Assembly: GCA_946965045.2 (NCBI GenBank)
Contig: OX337241.1
Span: 3,095,744-3,159,743 of the forward strand
Direction of reading: 5' to 3'
Length of the DNA: 64,000 bases
Origin: Epithemia pelagica
Lineage: Eukaryota > Bacillariophyta > Bacillariophyceae > Surirellales > Surirellaceae
The translations under genes were made by a program, and so were the position numbers. The notes below the pieces were generated by a model. It saw only the letters and a program-made list of their open reading frames with translations, was not told the origin of the DNA and did no database searches. This document shows, piece by piece, positions 1 through 9,599 of this stretch; within the stretch, counting starts at the first letter, position 1, and every line of letters begins with the position of its first letter.

Positions 1-2663
1 GCTGTGCTCCTCTTAATGGATAACAATGGTTTGACTTGTTGAATCTTTCTCTCGCCCTCCCACCCCCCTTCCCAGTGTAGTATCGCTGGACCCATCTCGG
101 AATGAGCTGTAGCGCACGATAGGATACCCAAAGAATTGGACTTGGTAAAATTGGGATTTTTCTTCTGTCGATCAGACTCGAAGAGAATGAGATCTACCTC
201 CGCCATATGATCCATATACAAGTGGATATAATCTTCCAAGTTACCGATGGTCTTGCAATTTGTCATTATCCGTCCCAAGCACATGGCCATGCTGGTTATA
301 AACCGGCTAAGTGAGCGCCATTCGTCCTTGTACCCTGGAGTGCGGAACCATCGACTGTCACATATACTTGGAAGCGACATCAGAAACCTCCAAATTCTTG
401 CACCGAGTAAATAATTCTCGGACACCCAAACTCCAGTACCCCAAGAGGACGTGGATAGTGGCTGCGCACAAAAGAACTTCGTCGCCCGCAGCGACCTGAT
501 GCCCTCCAGCACTTTGTTCACTTGCTTACCAAAAGGAGCAAGACGATTGTATTTCCCAAGCCATTTCGACACCATCTCCAAATTACTTTTCGCGTGACCC
601 AAAAAGAGCATGTGCATTGGAGCGAAATGGCATTTGGCCAGTGCTCCAATCTCCTTCCAACTTGTTGGGAAGCATATATCTTCTTCGGAAGTCGTGCATT
701 GTTGGTATATTGACTCTATCATGCGGTTTGTAAGTGCGCAAGTCTTTAAGAACGCATTGAAATTTCCTTTCGTCCAGAATTTTTTCCTCGAACCATTGCT
801 CTGTATTGTCTGATGGGTCACGTTGTGACATGCGAACAGAACAGCTTGTTTGAGCCAACTAACCGTAAGCTTAACGGATCGAAGAAGGATTCTTTTGGTC
901 GGTTTCTTTCTTGACTTCTTCCGACGTTTCTTTCGAACCTGGCCAACGACGTCATTGCTGCTATCCACCACGGTAACAACATCATCGGTCACCTCGGAAG
1001 AAGGATCTGTCTCGCTCACTGGTATGTCCTCGATACGGTGCCACAAATCGCGGAGAATTGGGGGCTTAGGAGCATTTGGCGATTGATCATAGACCTGCGG
1101 GTAATCGGCTGGTGCTACGAAAACGAAGTTCGGGTCTTCGATTCTCCAGTCAGAGCATGACTCGCATATATCACGAGCCGTGTTACCAACTTGGAATCCG
1201 CATTGCAGACGCTGGAGTCGTTTTTTCTTACACTCTGTACACGATGGTAAATGGTTTATTTGGCAAGTACCATCTACATTGGTAGCATACCCCCAAAAAG
1301 CCGAATACGAACCATTGTGGTCTCCGATACGGAATATAGTTGTCCGTTCAGGTCGATCGACAGAGATCAACAGCTTCCCCACCATAACATGGATAACTTT
1401 CTTCAATCCACCATGATATAGTCGGAGACCTGTCGACGATAATGTATCCAATTCTTCGGTCATTATCTCTTCAATCTTGTTGTGGTCTTCTCCTTTACTC
1501 GATAGACCAATGTAGTAAGTTGTTGATCCACGCACATTCGTTGATTGATGAGGAGGACATAGTGTATATGTATTACACCAAACTTGATTCCGCGATGATT
1601 TCGTGTTGTTTGGATCGAAATCATCGCGCCATTCGCGAAGCCATAGATACAATGTAAATTGATCTGAACCGTTAGCACTTCTTTTTTGTTCTTCTTTCAT
1701 GGAGAACAACAGTGACTTGGCACATTGTGTGCTAGAAACACTCGGAACAGCGTCGTCTGGAGCAATTTGCAATTTCGCCATGAAATCAAAATCATCGTAC
1801 TCGGTAGCTTTACCTATCTCGTTGGCCAATAAATCGTACAGAGAAACATATGAGTGACTGCCATCCGGCGTTGTTTTGGGAATTGGGTGTGGCAGATTGG
1901 GAAGAATCGCATTCTTTCCTGTTAAAAAGAACCGATCAAAATCTTCAGTTGTTGATGGAAGTCTGATGTTTTGGAAAATGGATAGCTGGCTATGGCCACT
2001 ATTTCCTGCCGTGGTCAAAATTTCAGCAAATATCTTCTTCTGTTGTTCTGTTAGTTGTACCAACAGAGACGAAATCTTTAGACAAAATATTGATTCCTCT
2101 GTAGAAACTTGTGCGGAACTCAGACCAAAAGAATTGGCAGTCAACCAGCGTATACCACTGCCTTTCTCTTTTGCTTCTTGAATGAGATACTTTGGCGTAG
2201 TCGATTTTTGGTCAAACCCCATTTGGAATAGTTCCATTTCAGTCGGAATTTGGTCTGTTGCATCCAGTATCGGTTGTGGAGATGAAATTTGACACATTTG
2301 GTCGGAATCAAAACAGTCTAAGCCATTTTGGTCATCAACAGACGGTGAAGATTGATGAATAGACTCTTGCTCCACCTTCTTTTGATGGAATGACGTCTGT
2401 GAGTGTCGTTGGACGTATTTCCACTGGGCAATGTACCCCGAAGACTTCCCAGTCCTCTCTTGACTTTGGATACAAAGTCGACAACAAAAGAAATTGGTCG
2501 ACGAAACCCGGCAATTGGCAATGGAATTGGAACAAGAACCTTCATAAAGATATGTCTCCATACCGGGAGGAGATGTTTTTTCTGGGAGACAGACAACTTC
2601 CATGGAGCATTCCCTACAAAGAACGGTGATCGATCGGCTTTCATTGGGTTGGTCATTACTCAT
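1..2663 (-). CDS. Large Cys-pair protein of unknown family, 3'-truncated by window edge
   Basis: Reading the minus strand from an ATG at 2663-2661, one frame stays open for 887 codons and leaves the window without a stop. An in-frame TAA lies about 130 nt upstream of that ATG, which supports it as the first Met. Visible features are an N-terminal C16-x2-C19 pair, a CCRLC cluster near residues 60-64, a zinc-ribbon-like pair of Cx2C knuckles near residues 476-479 and 500-503, and a Lys/Arg-rich stretch near residue 570. The C-terminal third is rich in Trp and ends in a conserved-looking stretch containing HWEGGWEGE. I do not recognise the family. A gene of this size with metal-binding knuckles, divergent from another Cys-rich gene, could be a transposase-like or nuclear protein, but that is inference. 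No intron is needed to explain the frame. Confidence 0.75.
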   Translation of the reverse strand, partial: MSNDQPNESRSITVLCRECSMEVVCLPEKTSPPGMETYLYEGSCSNSIANCRVSSTNFFCCRLCIQSQERTGKSSGYIAQWKYVQRHSQTSFHQKKVEQESIHQSSPSVDDQNGLDCFDSDQMCQISSPQPILDATDQIPTEMELFQMGFDQKSTTPKYLIQEAKEKGSGIRWLTANSFGLSSAQVSTEESIFCLKISSLLVQLTEQQKKIFAEILTTAGNSGHSQLSIFQNIRLPSTTEDFDRFFLTGKNAILPNLPHPIPKTTPDGSHSYVSLYDLLANEIGKATEYDDFDFMAKLQIAPDDAVPSVSSTQCAKSLLFSMKEEQKRSANGSDQFTLYLWLREWRDDFDPNNTKSSRNQVWCNTYTLCPPHQSTNVRGSTTYYIGLSSKGEDHNKIEEIMTEELDTLSSTGLRLYHGGLKKVIHVMVGKLLISVDRPERTTIFRIGDHNGSYSAFWGYATNVDGTCQINHLPSCTECKKKRLQRLQCGFQVGNTARDICESCSDWRIEDPNFVFVAPADYPQVYDQSPNAPKPPILRDLWHRIEDIPVSETDPSSEVTDDVVTVVDSSNDVVGQVRKKRRKKSRKKPTKRILLRSVKLTVSWLKQAVLFACHNVTHQTIQSNGSRKKFWTKGNFNAFLKTCALTNRMIESIYQQCTTSEEDICFPTSWKEIGALAKCHFAPMHMLFLGHAKSNLEMVSKWLGKYNRLAPFGKQVNKVLEGIRSLRATKFFCAQPLSTSSWGTGVWVSENYLLGARIWRFLMSLPSICDSRWFRTPGYKDEWRSLSRFITSMAMCLGRIMTNCKTIGNLEDYIHLYMDHMAEVDLILFESDRQKKNPNFTKSNSLGILSCATAHSEMGPAILHWEGGWEGERKIQQVKPLLSIKRST

Positions 2664-3265
2664 TGCACTATAGCGATGGAACAGGGTGGGGACAAAGGAA
2701 ATCCTGCAATGGCGAATCACTGTCAATGAATGTACTTCCGAGATCTTTTGGATGTCTCGTCGTTCATTGTCGGTATTATGAGTTTAATATCTCGGAACCA
2801 CAATCCCCCACACGACGCGATGACTCTCATCCCCCAAAACGATATGTGACATGATTGATACTTATTACTTTCATCTCACGGTATCCAAAATCATGTCTGA
2901 TAGGTACTCAAAATTTGAAAATACATAGGCATATGGCTTAGTTCATTAACAGACGGTACTCTGATTCAGGATACGGTAATCGACCAATTAACTAAAGTGA
3001 CATACTTTAGTCTCGTGAAACAATGGTACTTAGACAGCCAAGTACCGTTCGTGACTCTGAGAAACCGTTGCTCGTTCTTTGTTTCGAATGAAAATCAAAC
3101 ACGATGGTATGTGGTTCTCGTCCTTTTTTCTGTGCGGCATGTGTGATGTTTTCTTGATTCTTTGGCAACACCCTTTTTTCTACTTCGTCTCATTGCCATG
3201 GACGTATCGCTTTGATTCGAAATATACCATCCGCATTACAAAAGCTAGGTTTGCCAATTGATAGT
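2664..3265. promoter_or_regulatory. Shared divergent promoter region
   Basis: About 600 bp separate the start codons of the two divergent left-flank genes. The stretch is AT-rich and holds only short frames (for example 3079-3261) that I read as leader sequence. No clear TATA box or operator stands out. Co-regulation of the two genes is inferred only from the head-to-head layout. Confidence 0.4.
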
Positions 3266-6121
3266 ATGGTAAGTTGGATGCATATCCTTAGGTTATAGTG
3301 GTATTGTCGAAAGACTCAACGAATGTTTCTGTATTTTCTGTGCAGTCTCTTATTTCTCATATCAATGGAGGTGTGTCATCTCTTAATCGTCAGACAGAGG
3401 CAACGAGTATTCCATTGAATAACGCCATACCACAAGACAGTACCGGCAATCAACTTGGTAATCAAGAAGCAAGACAAACTGAACCTAATCCTATTCGCAA
3501 TATGGAGACTCCGAATGTCCAAGATTCACACACGTCGACAGGATCAACTTCCCCACGTGTATTGTTGGAATATCCAAGAAATTTTTTCCATCAGGAGACA
3601 GGTGTGGGTCCATCAACTTCGGAAGAAGCAGCACTGTTGTGGATATACAGGAAAGGAAGGCGAACTGACGGATTGGCCGATACTGAACCTCCAGATGGAA
3701 ACTTAATGCTGCAAGAAATAAAAGAAATCAGAGACAGTCTCCGTGCGCATATACAGAGAACTTATGAAAATGGTCTTCGTGATCGTGCAAAAGAGTTGGA
3801 TATCCAGATGCCCGGAAAAGCAGCTTTTCCGGTGCACTTGTCTGATTTCCGCAAAATTCTAAATGAACTTCCATGTACTTTGGCTAATCAACGAATGGTT
3901 TTTGAGTTGGTACTGCAGTTTCACAAGGATCGACATTGGTTGGCCCATGCTATTGATCGGTGGTTTGACAAAGAAGGAATGACATTGGCCCCGCTGCATA
4001 AGCCAAAGTTTGTGAACGGAAAAAGAACCCGCATCTGTCCAACGGATAGAGGTGGCTTCTCGGCGGTTGCAAGATCTGCAAAATCTGCCATTGTTGGAGG
4101 GCTTATGGCTCCAATGTTGCGTAATGCTGGATGGAGTGTTTCCTTGACGAAAAATCAAGGAAAGAAGCACAATTATGAGACAAAGGTACAATATAACCAG
4201 TCGCAGTCGTTCTACGTGGTCACCCAAGAAAAAAAGGTACGTCGTCAGAATTGGGATTCTATACGTTATTCCAAGAATGCTATGCCTAATTTGTTGTATG
4301 TCTGTCAAGGAAACAAACACGGACTCGAATGTAATCGAAGTCGATAGTGCTACGCCCGATTTTGAACGGGCCAGTCAAATTTTTACGGAAACGATTGGAG
4401 TACGAATTGACGAAGCGTGCGTTAGAAAGTTGTGGGCGAGTTGCTTTGTCCCGAAGCAACTGAATGCTATCAAAGTAAATATGACGGGCAAAGAGTTAGT
4501 CGTTCAACGTAATCCGGCCGAAATATCGGATCTTACTGAAAAAGGAAACGAAGAATCAGGGGATGTATCCCGCATTCCAGTACGGCATCCAATTCAAGAT
4601 GATCGAGCAACGAGGGTAATCAGGAGTGAGAATGTCAATAAGGAAACACAACTTATTGAAATGGCTCGTAAAAATTCGACGCCAAAGGAGATAAGTCCTT
4701 CGAATGGCGGGGCGATTTCAACAAACGCATCAGTTCCATTGGGTGTGGCTGCCTGTGAGATAGAGGAAAATCACAATGAGGAGATAGCCGAGCACGAGTC
4801 AATTGATTCAGAGAGTATAGATGTGTCACAACCTTTGTTCGAAGACGTAGCAAATGCAATCAACAGAGATAACACAGTTGCCATGCAGAAGATGTCGGAA
4901 ACACGTAAGGACTTTGAGCAAGAATCAGGTGATTCGATTGTTATGGCAATGGGAACGACAGATGGTCATGCCGGTAAAGACAGAGAGAGGAATTCTGATA
5001 CACAAGATAATACAAATCTTTCGAAGACAGCTCGATCTAATGGTAAAAATGTACAAGATCAAGAATCGTTGGTTACGCAGGTACAGGAGAGCGGGGATTG
5101 TGCTCTAACGACACAAAACAGAAACAGCCAGGGGCAAACAACACTCCTTTCGAAAGAAGTACAGGAGAGCGGGGGTTGTGCTCTAACGACACAAAACAGA
5201 AACAGCCAGGGGCAAACAACACTCCTTTCGAAAGAGAGTGCCCATAGACAGGATTCACTGGATACGCAGAGGAATGAGAGCAGTGACGTTGCTCTACGGA
5301 ATAAAAAGGAAAAACTTCAGGTACAGGCCATGCTCGTGGATGGGCAATCTCAGTTAGATGAAAGATTGAACACTGTTCTTCCGTTGGAACATGAAAATGT
5401 CCAGGAACAAACAAGAACCGAGAATACTCGCGACTCGTCGAAAGGTGCAAGAGAGGTAGACGTGGGCAAGGTGCGTATATTGTGACAAGGTTTTCTTTGT
5501 TTGTGAACAATCGTGGTGAACTGATCTTTGGTGTGTTTGGTAGCAGGGCAAAAGTTCCCCTCCAAAAAAGAGAAAGGTACGGTTGTATTTTTGTCTTTGT
5601 TGAGAGAATGAATCAGTTCTCTCATTATAGTTTCTTCTTTGTGTGAAAACTTCTGAGTACAGGGTACGGATTGTGAACAGAGAAAACGACAGTCCACTAA
5701 ACGACCCTCCCCACCGAAACGAGTCTCCCCACGGAAACAAGCCAAGAAGCATCAGTGTGCAGGAAGTCCGAAAGAGGGAGAGCAATGTGTACAATGTCCA
5801 AAAGAAAATCATGATCTGGGCCTTCTGATTCGGCAAGACACGTCGACATATTTCAAAGAAGACTATTACAATCGAAATACAAATTGGCCGTCGACATGTG
5901 TAAAATGTAACCAAAGGTTCGGAGGCCTTGGTAAAAAGGTAAATCAAACAAATCCGGTAATGGCTTGCAAAAACGCATGTGTGACGGGTCATCCATGTAA
6001 ACATGCATATTGTAACGAATGTTACGTGAATTTGATGAGAGAGAAAATGAAACAAGACGACATGGAAGCAGGAGCAGGTACGAGATCAATGAGGACACGT
6101 AATAAATCAAGAGTGGTATGA
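3266..6121 (+). CDS. Five-exon nuclear-type protein with Cys/His-rich C-terminus
   Basis: Predicted exons are 3266-3268, 3346-4236, 4310-5470, 5547-5576 and 5663-6121. The introns (77, 73, 76 and 86 nt) have donors GTAAGT, GTACGT, GTGCGT and GTACGG and acceptors CAG, AAG, CAG and CAG. All four are in phase 0, and the joined frame gives 847 residues. The first coding exon is only the ATG. Exon 2 carries a predicted helical region; exon 3 (the 4310-5470 piece) is Gln/Ser/Glu-rich and contains a 26-residue internal duplication. The 30-nt exon encodes PPKKRK, a classical nuclear localisation core, and the last exon continues with basic clusters. The C-terminal domain has CVQC, CVKC, an ACKNAC segment and HPCKHAYCNEC, which together look like a zinc-binding domain. 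The family is not recognised; a DNA-binding or nuclear role is inferred. The splice sites are predictions from consensus and frame only. Confidence 0.7.
5081..5236 (+). repeat. 78-bp in-frame tandem duplication inside the five-exon gene
   Basis: Two adjacent 78-bp units (5081-5158 and 5159-5236) differ at only two positions by my reading: GAT to GGT (Asp to Gly) and GAA to GAG (silent). Each encodes 26 residues starting VQESG and ending LLSKE. The unit is a multiple of three, so the frame is kept. Near identity implies a recent duplication in a low-complexity, probably disordered region. Confidence 0.9.
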
Positions 6122-6652
6122 GGAAAAAGGTGTGGCGTGATGGTATAAAGAGATATATGAGAGTTGGTACTACCAAATATAAATTTATAATAGTTCTTTC
6201 GTCAACCTCTCCTGTTTGTGATGTGTCTGTCTCTATGTATAAATATAGATCTCGTCTCTCTCTCCATCTCTCATGTCCCGCGACGATCCACATCACACAA
6301 AAACGATGTGGTAACTGAATAGTTTAACAGAATAAAGAGTTCAATATAATCGGTTGATTGCTTCGATTAATATTAACCGGTTAGATGATGCCTCTGATGA
6401 CTGACTAATAATGAGAGGTGACAGATTAAATATCTTATCGACTGAATAGCTTGAGCAGTTAGGCGTTCCGGGTTAACTGATTATATTTTACTTACCGATT
6501 ATTAACTGGATTGGTGATTTTCTGTCAGAATAAGAGAATATGGTTAACCGAATAAGGTTTGGGGGGGCGGGTTTTTATAAAGAATTTTAAACTGTCGCTA
6601 TTGACTGTATAAGTTAAACTGTTGGTAAACGGTTTGGAAATGACTTGCAGTG
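6122..6652. other. AT-rich spacer between left flank and kelch array
   Basis: No gene is visible. An AATAAA at 6331-6336 could serve as the polyadenylation signal of the five-exon gene. The stretch 6350-6620 repeats degenerate GGTTAA/TTAACC words and is much more AT-rich than the array to its right. Sequence shared with the kelch cassettes begins abruptly at about 6653, which I take as the left boundary of the array. Confidence 0.5.
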
Positions 6653-6759
6653 TACGGTCTCCACGCAAAAAAAGCAAAGCGCTTCCACGCGTTGCTCTCA
6701 AAAATACTTTCTCTCGTGCTGCCATTTCTTGTCAACGTATTGTAGTAGAGCGCTGTACC
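6653..6759 (+). promoter_or_regulatory. Class A upstream region of K1 (5'-truncated copy)
   Basis: From 6653 the sequence matches the region upstream of K3 (14110 onward) almost base for base: the tacggtctccacgc core, the aaaaagcaaagc box and the cacgcgttgctc box, up to the ATG. The more distal class A sequence seen upstream of K4, K8, K9 and K12 (the tcatgaaatctatgtgcg block) is missing here, so K1 has only the proximal part. Confidence 0.6.
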
Positions 6760-7956
6760 ATGACAACGTTACTGAAAGAACAAGCATGGCAGTCGGGCCT
6801 TGTCTTATCGGACGAGACACCAGAGTGGAATCAAAATGACTGGCCTCCACTTGTGGGTGGATGGCGTGCAGGTCATGCTACGGTCGTACTCGATCATCTC
6901 GATACGGAAAACGAGACCAACGACAGGGGGCAGACGGTCGTCGTGTTGGGAGGATGGCAACAAGGCCAAGGTGTCACCAAATCCGTTCTTGTATTGAACT
7001 TAGCAGACCCAGACAGGCAATGGCGAGAAGGGCCACCCATGAACAAGAGTCGTGAAGGACATGCCGCTGTTGTTTGCAACGGAGGTGTTTATGTTGTTGG
7101 AGGAGACGACAGTATTTTTACATGTTTGAATTGCATCGAAAGAATCGATTCCAATGATTTGCTGCAATCATCTACAACAAACAGCAACACACATGAGCGT
7201 CATTGGACGACATTAAACTGTCGTTTATCAGTGGAACGATTTGGATGTTGTGCTGTTGCGGTTCACAACCGATACATCGTTGTAATGGGTGGCTGTTCCA
7301 ACGATCGCTACTTGTCGTCGGTGGATATTATAGATACAAACAATTATACTGTCACTGCGGGGCCAAGCATGACTGTTCCACGACGAGGGTGTTCCAGTGC
7401 GGTCATTGGACACCGCATCTTTGTCGTTGGAGGCCGAAACGATGACAACGTACTTGATTCGGTGGAGTATGTGGACTTTGCAGAGGAGAGAAAAGACGAT
7501 ACTTTGCGTTCAGTCATTTCCTTCTCACCCACCTGGATCACTCATTCTGAGTTGGTGCTTTCCAATACACGAAGTTCTTGCGCAGTGATTGCCGTGGGTT
7601 CTTGTCTGGTGGTGGTGGGAGAATGGGGCAATTCAACCGTGGAAGTCTTGGATACTCACCGTAACCGTGTGTGGAATCTCCCGCTGTTGGGAAATCACCG
7701 CAATGGCTGCAGTCTAGTGACTGTTGCCAATCAAGTTGCCGTGATTGGTGGATGGGAGAATCCTTCCTGTGCGACATTACCACTAATGGATAGGAATTCA
7801 TGGTGTTTTCGTCGACTTTGTGAGCAGCAATCGAACGGATGGTATCATTCTCTTGAAGGTATTTGTATCCGAGATGCTGATGTCTCACCCTCCTGCACAT
7901 TGACATCAGCTCGTAAACGGGCAAGGCCCAATACACGCCGTTGTGATAAAGGCTAG
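6760..7956 (+). CDS. Kelch-repeat protein K1
   Basis: This copy encodes 398 residues. The ATG at 6760 is chosen because every full paralog starts at this point with M(T)TTLKEQAWQSG; the open frame further upstream is non-coding class A sequence. Kelch motifs with the usual Gly doublets occur at blades 1-4 and 6. At blade 5 the doublet reads GE (VVVGEWGN), a departure from all other full copies except K12. The loop between blades 4 and 5 is the short DFAEERKDD version shared with K4 and K7. The tail is basic (SARKRARPNTRR). Its 5' part, including the leader, is nearly identical to K3, while its downstream flank is class B. Function is unknown; kelch propellers generally bind partner proteins. 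Confidence 0.88.
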   Translation: MTTLLKEQAWQSGLVLSDETPEWNQNDWPPLVGGWRAGHATVVLDHLDTENETNDRGQTVVVLGGWQQGQGVTKSVLVLNLADPDRQWREGPPMNKSREGHAAVVCNGGVYVVGGDDSIFTCLNCIERIDSNDLLQSSTTNSNTHERHWTTLNCRLSVERFGCCAVAVHNRYIVVMGGCSNDRYLSSVDIIDTNNYTVTAGPSMTVPRRGCSSAVIGHRIFVVGGRNDDNVLDSVEYVDFAEERKDDTLRSVISFSPTWITHSELVLSNTRSSCAVIAVGSCLVVVGEWGNSTVEVLDTHRNRVWNLPLLGNHRNGCSLVTVANQVAVIGGWENPSCATLPLMDRNSWCFRRLCEQQSNGWYHSLEGICIRDADVSPSCTLTSARKRARPNTRRCDKG

Positions 7957-8680
7957 GAAAACTTGAAGTGGGCATCACGTTGCGTTAATGTCCTACAATG
8001 GCAAAACTTGCGAATAATCATTTTGATCTCGAACAGTTTTCTTATTGTCTGTTAGCTGTGGAGTTCTCATGTGAATCCTTATAGCATAAACGAAATCATG
8101 TATCCGGTAGACCGCTACCTTTATCACTCGTCGTTCTACCGTCGTCGTGCCCTTCCCCACTCACTGAGGAGTGGGTCACTCCCCACACTCACACTACCTA
8201 AGCCCCAAAACTTACTGTACATGGATATTTTGTTTTAGTGTAGCAATCTAGACTAGCCCGGGAAACGAAAAAGTAGGTGTTGGTTGTTGGTGCTGTGTTG
8301 TGTGTTGTGTTGTTGTATCAGTCGGAGTGGGAAATGGGGAACATTGACTATAAGTATTCTGTTTGAGTATTAAAAGAACAAGCACGCCTCGGAGTTTGAT
8401 TGGCATGCAATGAATGTGGGACGAATGATACTTAGACATTGAGCGTTATAAGTTATCCGATATATTTGTATGTGATCCCTTAATTGACCGGGTTATTTAC
8501 AAAGGATTAAAGATTACCTAGTGCGCCATCATGAGTATGGCCAGCGTAAGTCTTTAAGACTAATTAGGCTCACGAGTACTAAGTATATTTTAAGAGTACC
8601 GATCACTTCGGAAGACCGGAAAATACCTAAAGCGCGCTGGCACGACTCCTCGTGACAAAGGAAGCTAACATACTTTAATA
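7957..8680. other. K1 downstream region, class B-like, no gene seen
   Basis: The first 100 bp resemble the class B 3' block found after K4, K5 and K11 (gtcctacaatggcaaaac, then tcattttgatctcgaac). Beyond about 8100 the sequence is unique in the window: a short inverted repeat around actcactgaggagt (8160-8185), then a GT-rich run (8276-8320) and an AT-rich stretch. No protein-coding frame is convincing. Confidence 0.4.
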
Positions 8681-8721
8681 GCCCCGGGGGACTCCTCGTC
8701 GCAGGGCGCTCCTCGTGGCTT

Positions 8722-8829
8722 AACTCCTCGTCGGGCAATAGCTTCTTGTCGTGGACTGCCCCCTCGATCCGCTTACGCGGATCTCACAGGGGCAGTCCAC
8801 TCCTCGTCGCTATTGCCCTTCTCGGAGTT
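8722..8829. repeat. Imperfect fold-back (inverted repeat) with CTCCTCGT motifs
   Basis: The centre is a perfect 7-bp stem (8766-8772 with 8777-8783, loop ttac). Around it lies a 12-bp perfect stem (gtggactgcccc at 8751-8762 with its complement at 8789-8800). An outer pair of arms starts at aactcc (8722) and closes at ggagtt (8829), with gggcaatagc conserved in both arms. Weaker symmetry continues to about 8690 and 8868. The 8-mer CTCCTCGT occurs repeatedly through 8640-8860. It could be a fold-back or MITE-like element or a structured RNA; nothing here decides which. Confidence 0.75.
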
Positions 8830-8924
8830 ATGCCACTCCTCACACCCTAGCTCCTCCTCGTCCCACCCTGGCTATTAAAGTAGATTTACGACTGTTCCGA
8901 AACGAGAAAACAATACCATGCATT

Positions 8925-9485
8925 ATGCAGAATTTTATTGTCGTTGTGTTGAGTGCTTTGGCAGTCCCTGCGGTATTTCTCCGTGGAGGAAAATAATCGA
9001 ATGCAAGAAATGGTTTGGCAAAAGCCGCTTCTTTTGCTGGACTCCAATCTTCTCACAAACTAGTCAATGCGATGACTGCAGAGGATGGAAATCTCGTTCT
9101 ATTATATGAGAGAGCAACGGAGATCACCAAGCTCAATGTTGTTCCAAATCTCACCGTCTTCAAACTCTACGGTATACAACCATGTACCAGGACTGTAAAA
9201 GGGGCGTCGCGATTTGCCATGTGTCCGACTACACTCGACCGCAATCACACGGGAATCTTCATTCGCCCACGTGGCTGTTTCGGTCTCTTGCTGTCGTCAG
9301 TATTATTGTCATCGAAGACTCGTACCTGATTCGTTTCTCCAATCACGGTAGGGGGATCAAAGTCTGTGACATTGCGAGCAGTCGATGATGATACCTTGTC
9401 AATCGTCTCCAACGCCCAACCCCCTCCAGAGTTGATTGAAGACGATTTGACTGAGGACGAGCCAAGGACAATAATGCAGCAGTAG
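8925..9485 (+). pseudogene. Decayed secreted-protein gene, copy 1
   Basis: An ATG at 8925 opens a typical signal-peptide core (MQNFIVVVLSALAVPA), but TAA at 8994-8996 stops it after 23 codons. The same frame then stays open to 9329 and carries LAKAASFAGLQSS, clearly related to SAILAGLQTS in the second copy at 22115. A later frame (about 9384-9485) encodes the acidic motif ELIEDDLTEDEP, also found near 22760 in the second copy and, after another break, near 9565-9632 here. Two paralogs that share a signal peptide and acidic tail but are broken at different places indicate a dead secreted-protein family. The family is not recognised. Confidence 0.55.
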
Positions 9486-9599
9486 AGTAGAGTCCACAAG
9501 GAAGAAAATGTGAATCACGTCATGGCCGTTTTGGAATCATTGTCGCTGACACCACATGATATGAATCCTACAAAGACGATTCGACAGAGGACGATCCAC

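Noticed and set aside
2318-2656. 112-codon minus-strand frame as a gene
   Set aside because: It lies in another frame inside the 887-codon minus-strand frame and has no motif of its own.
3269-3291. A 23-nt intron joining the ATG at 3266 to the next frame
   Set aside because: Far too short compared with the other introns here; the acceptor at 3345 gives 77 nt and a pyrimidine-rich tract.
3298-4347. Continuous 349-codon frame as a stand-alone gene
   Set aside because: It begins with GTG right after an in-frame stop and ends inside a predicted intron; the five-exon model explains both ends and keeps one phase throughout.
6350-6620. GGTTAA-rich stretch as an internal telomere tract
   Set aside because: Words are irregularly spaced and do not form a tandem array or match a known telomere unit.
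6622-6759. N-terminal extension of K1, and similar extensions of K3, K5, K7 and K12
   Set aside because: The extra residues are translated class A or B upstream sequence, differ between copies, and come before the conserved start shared by all copies.
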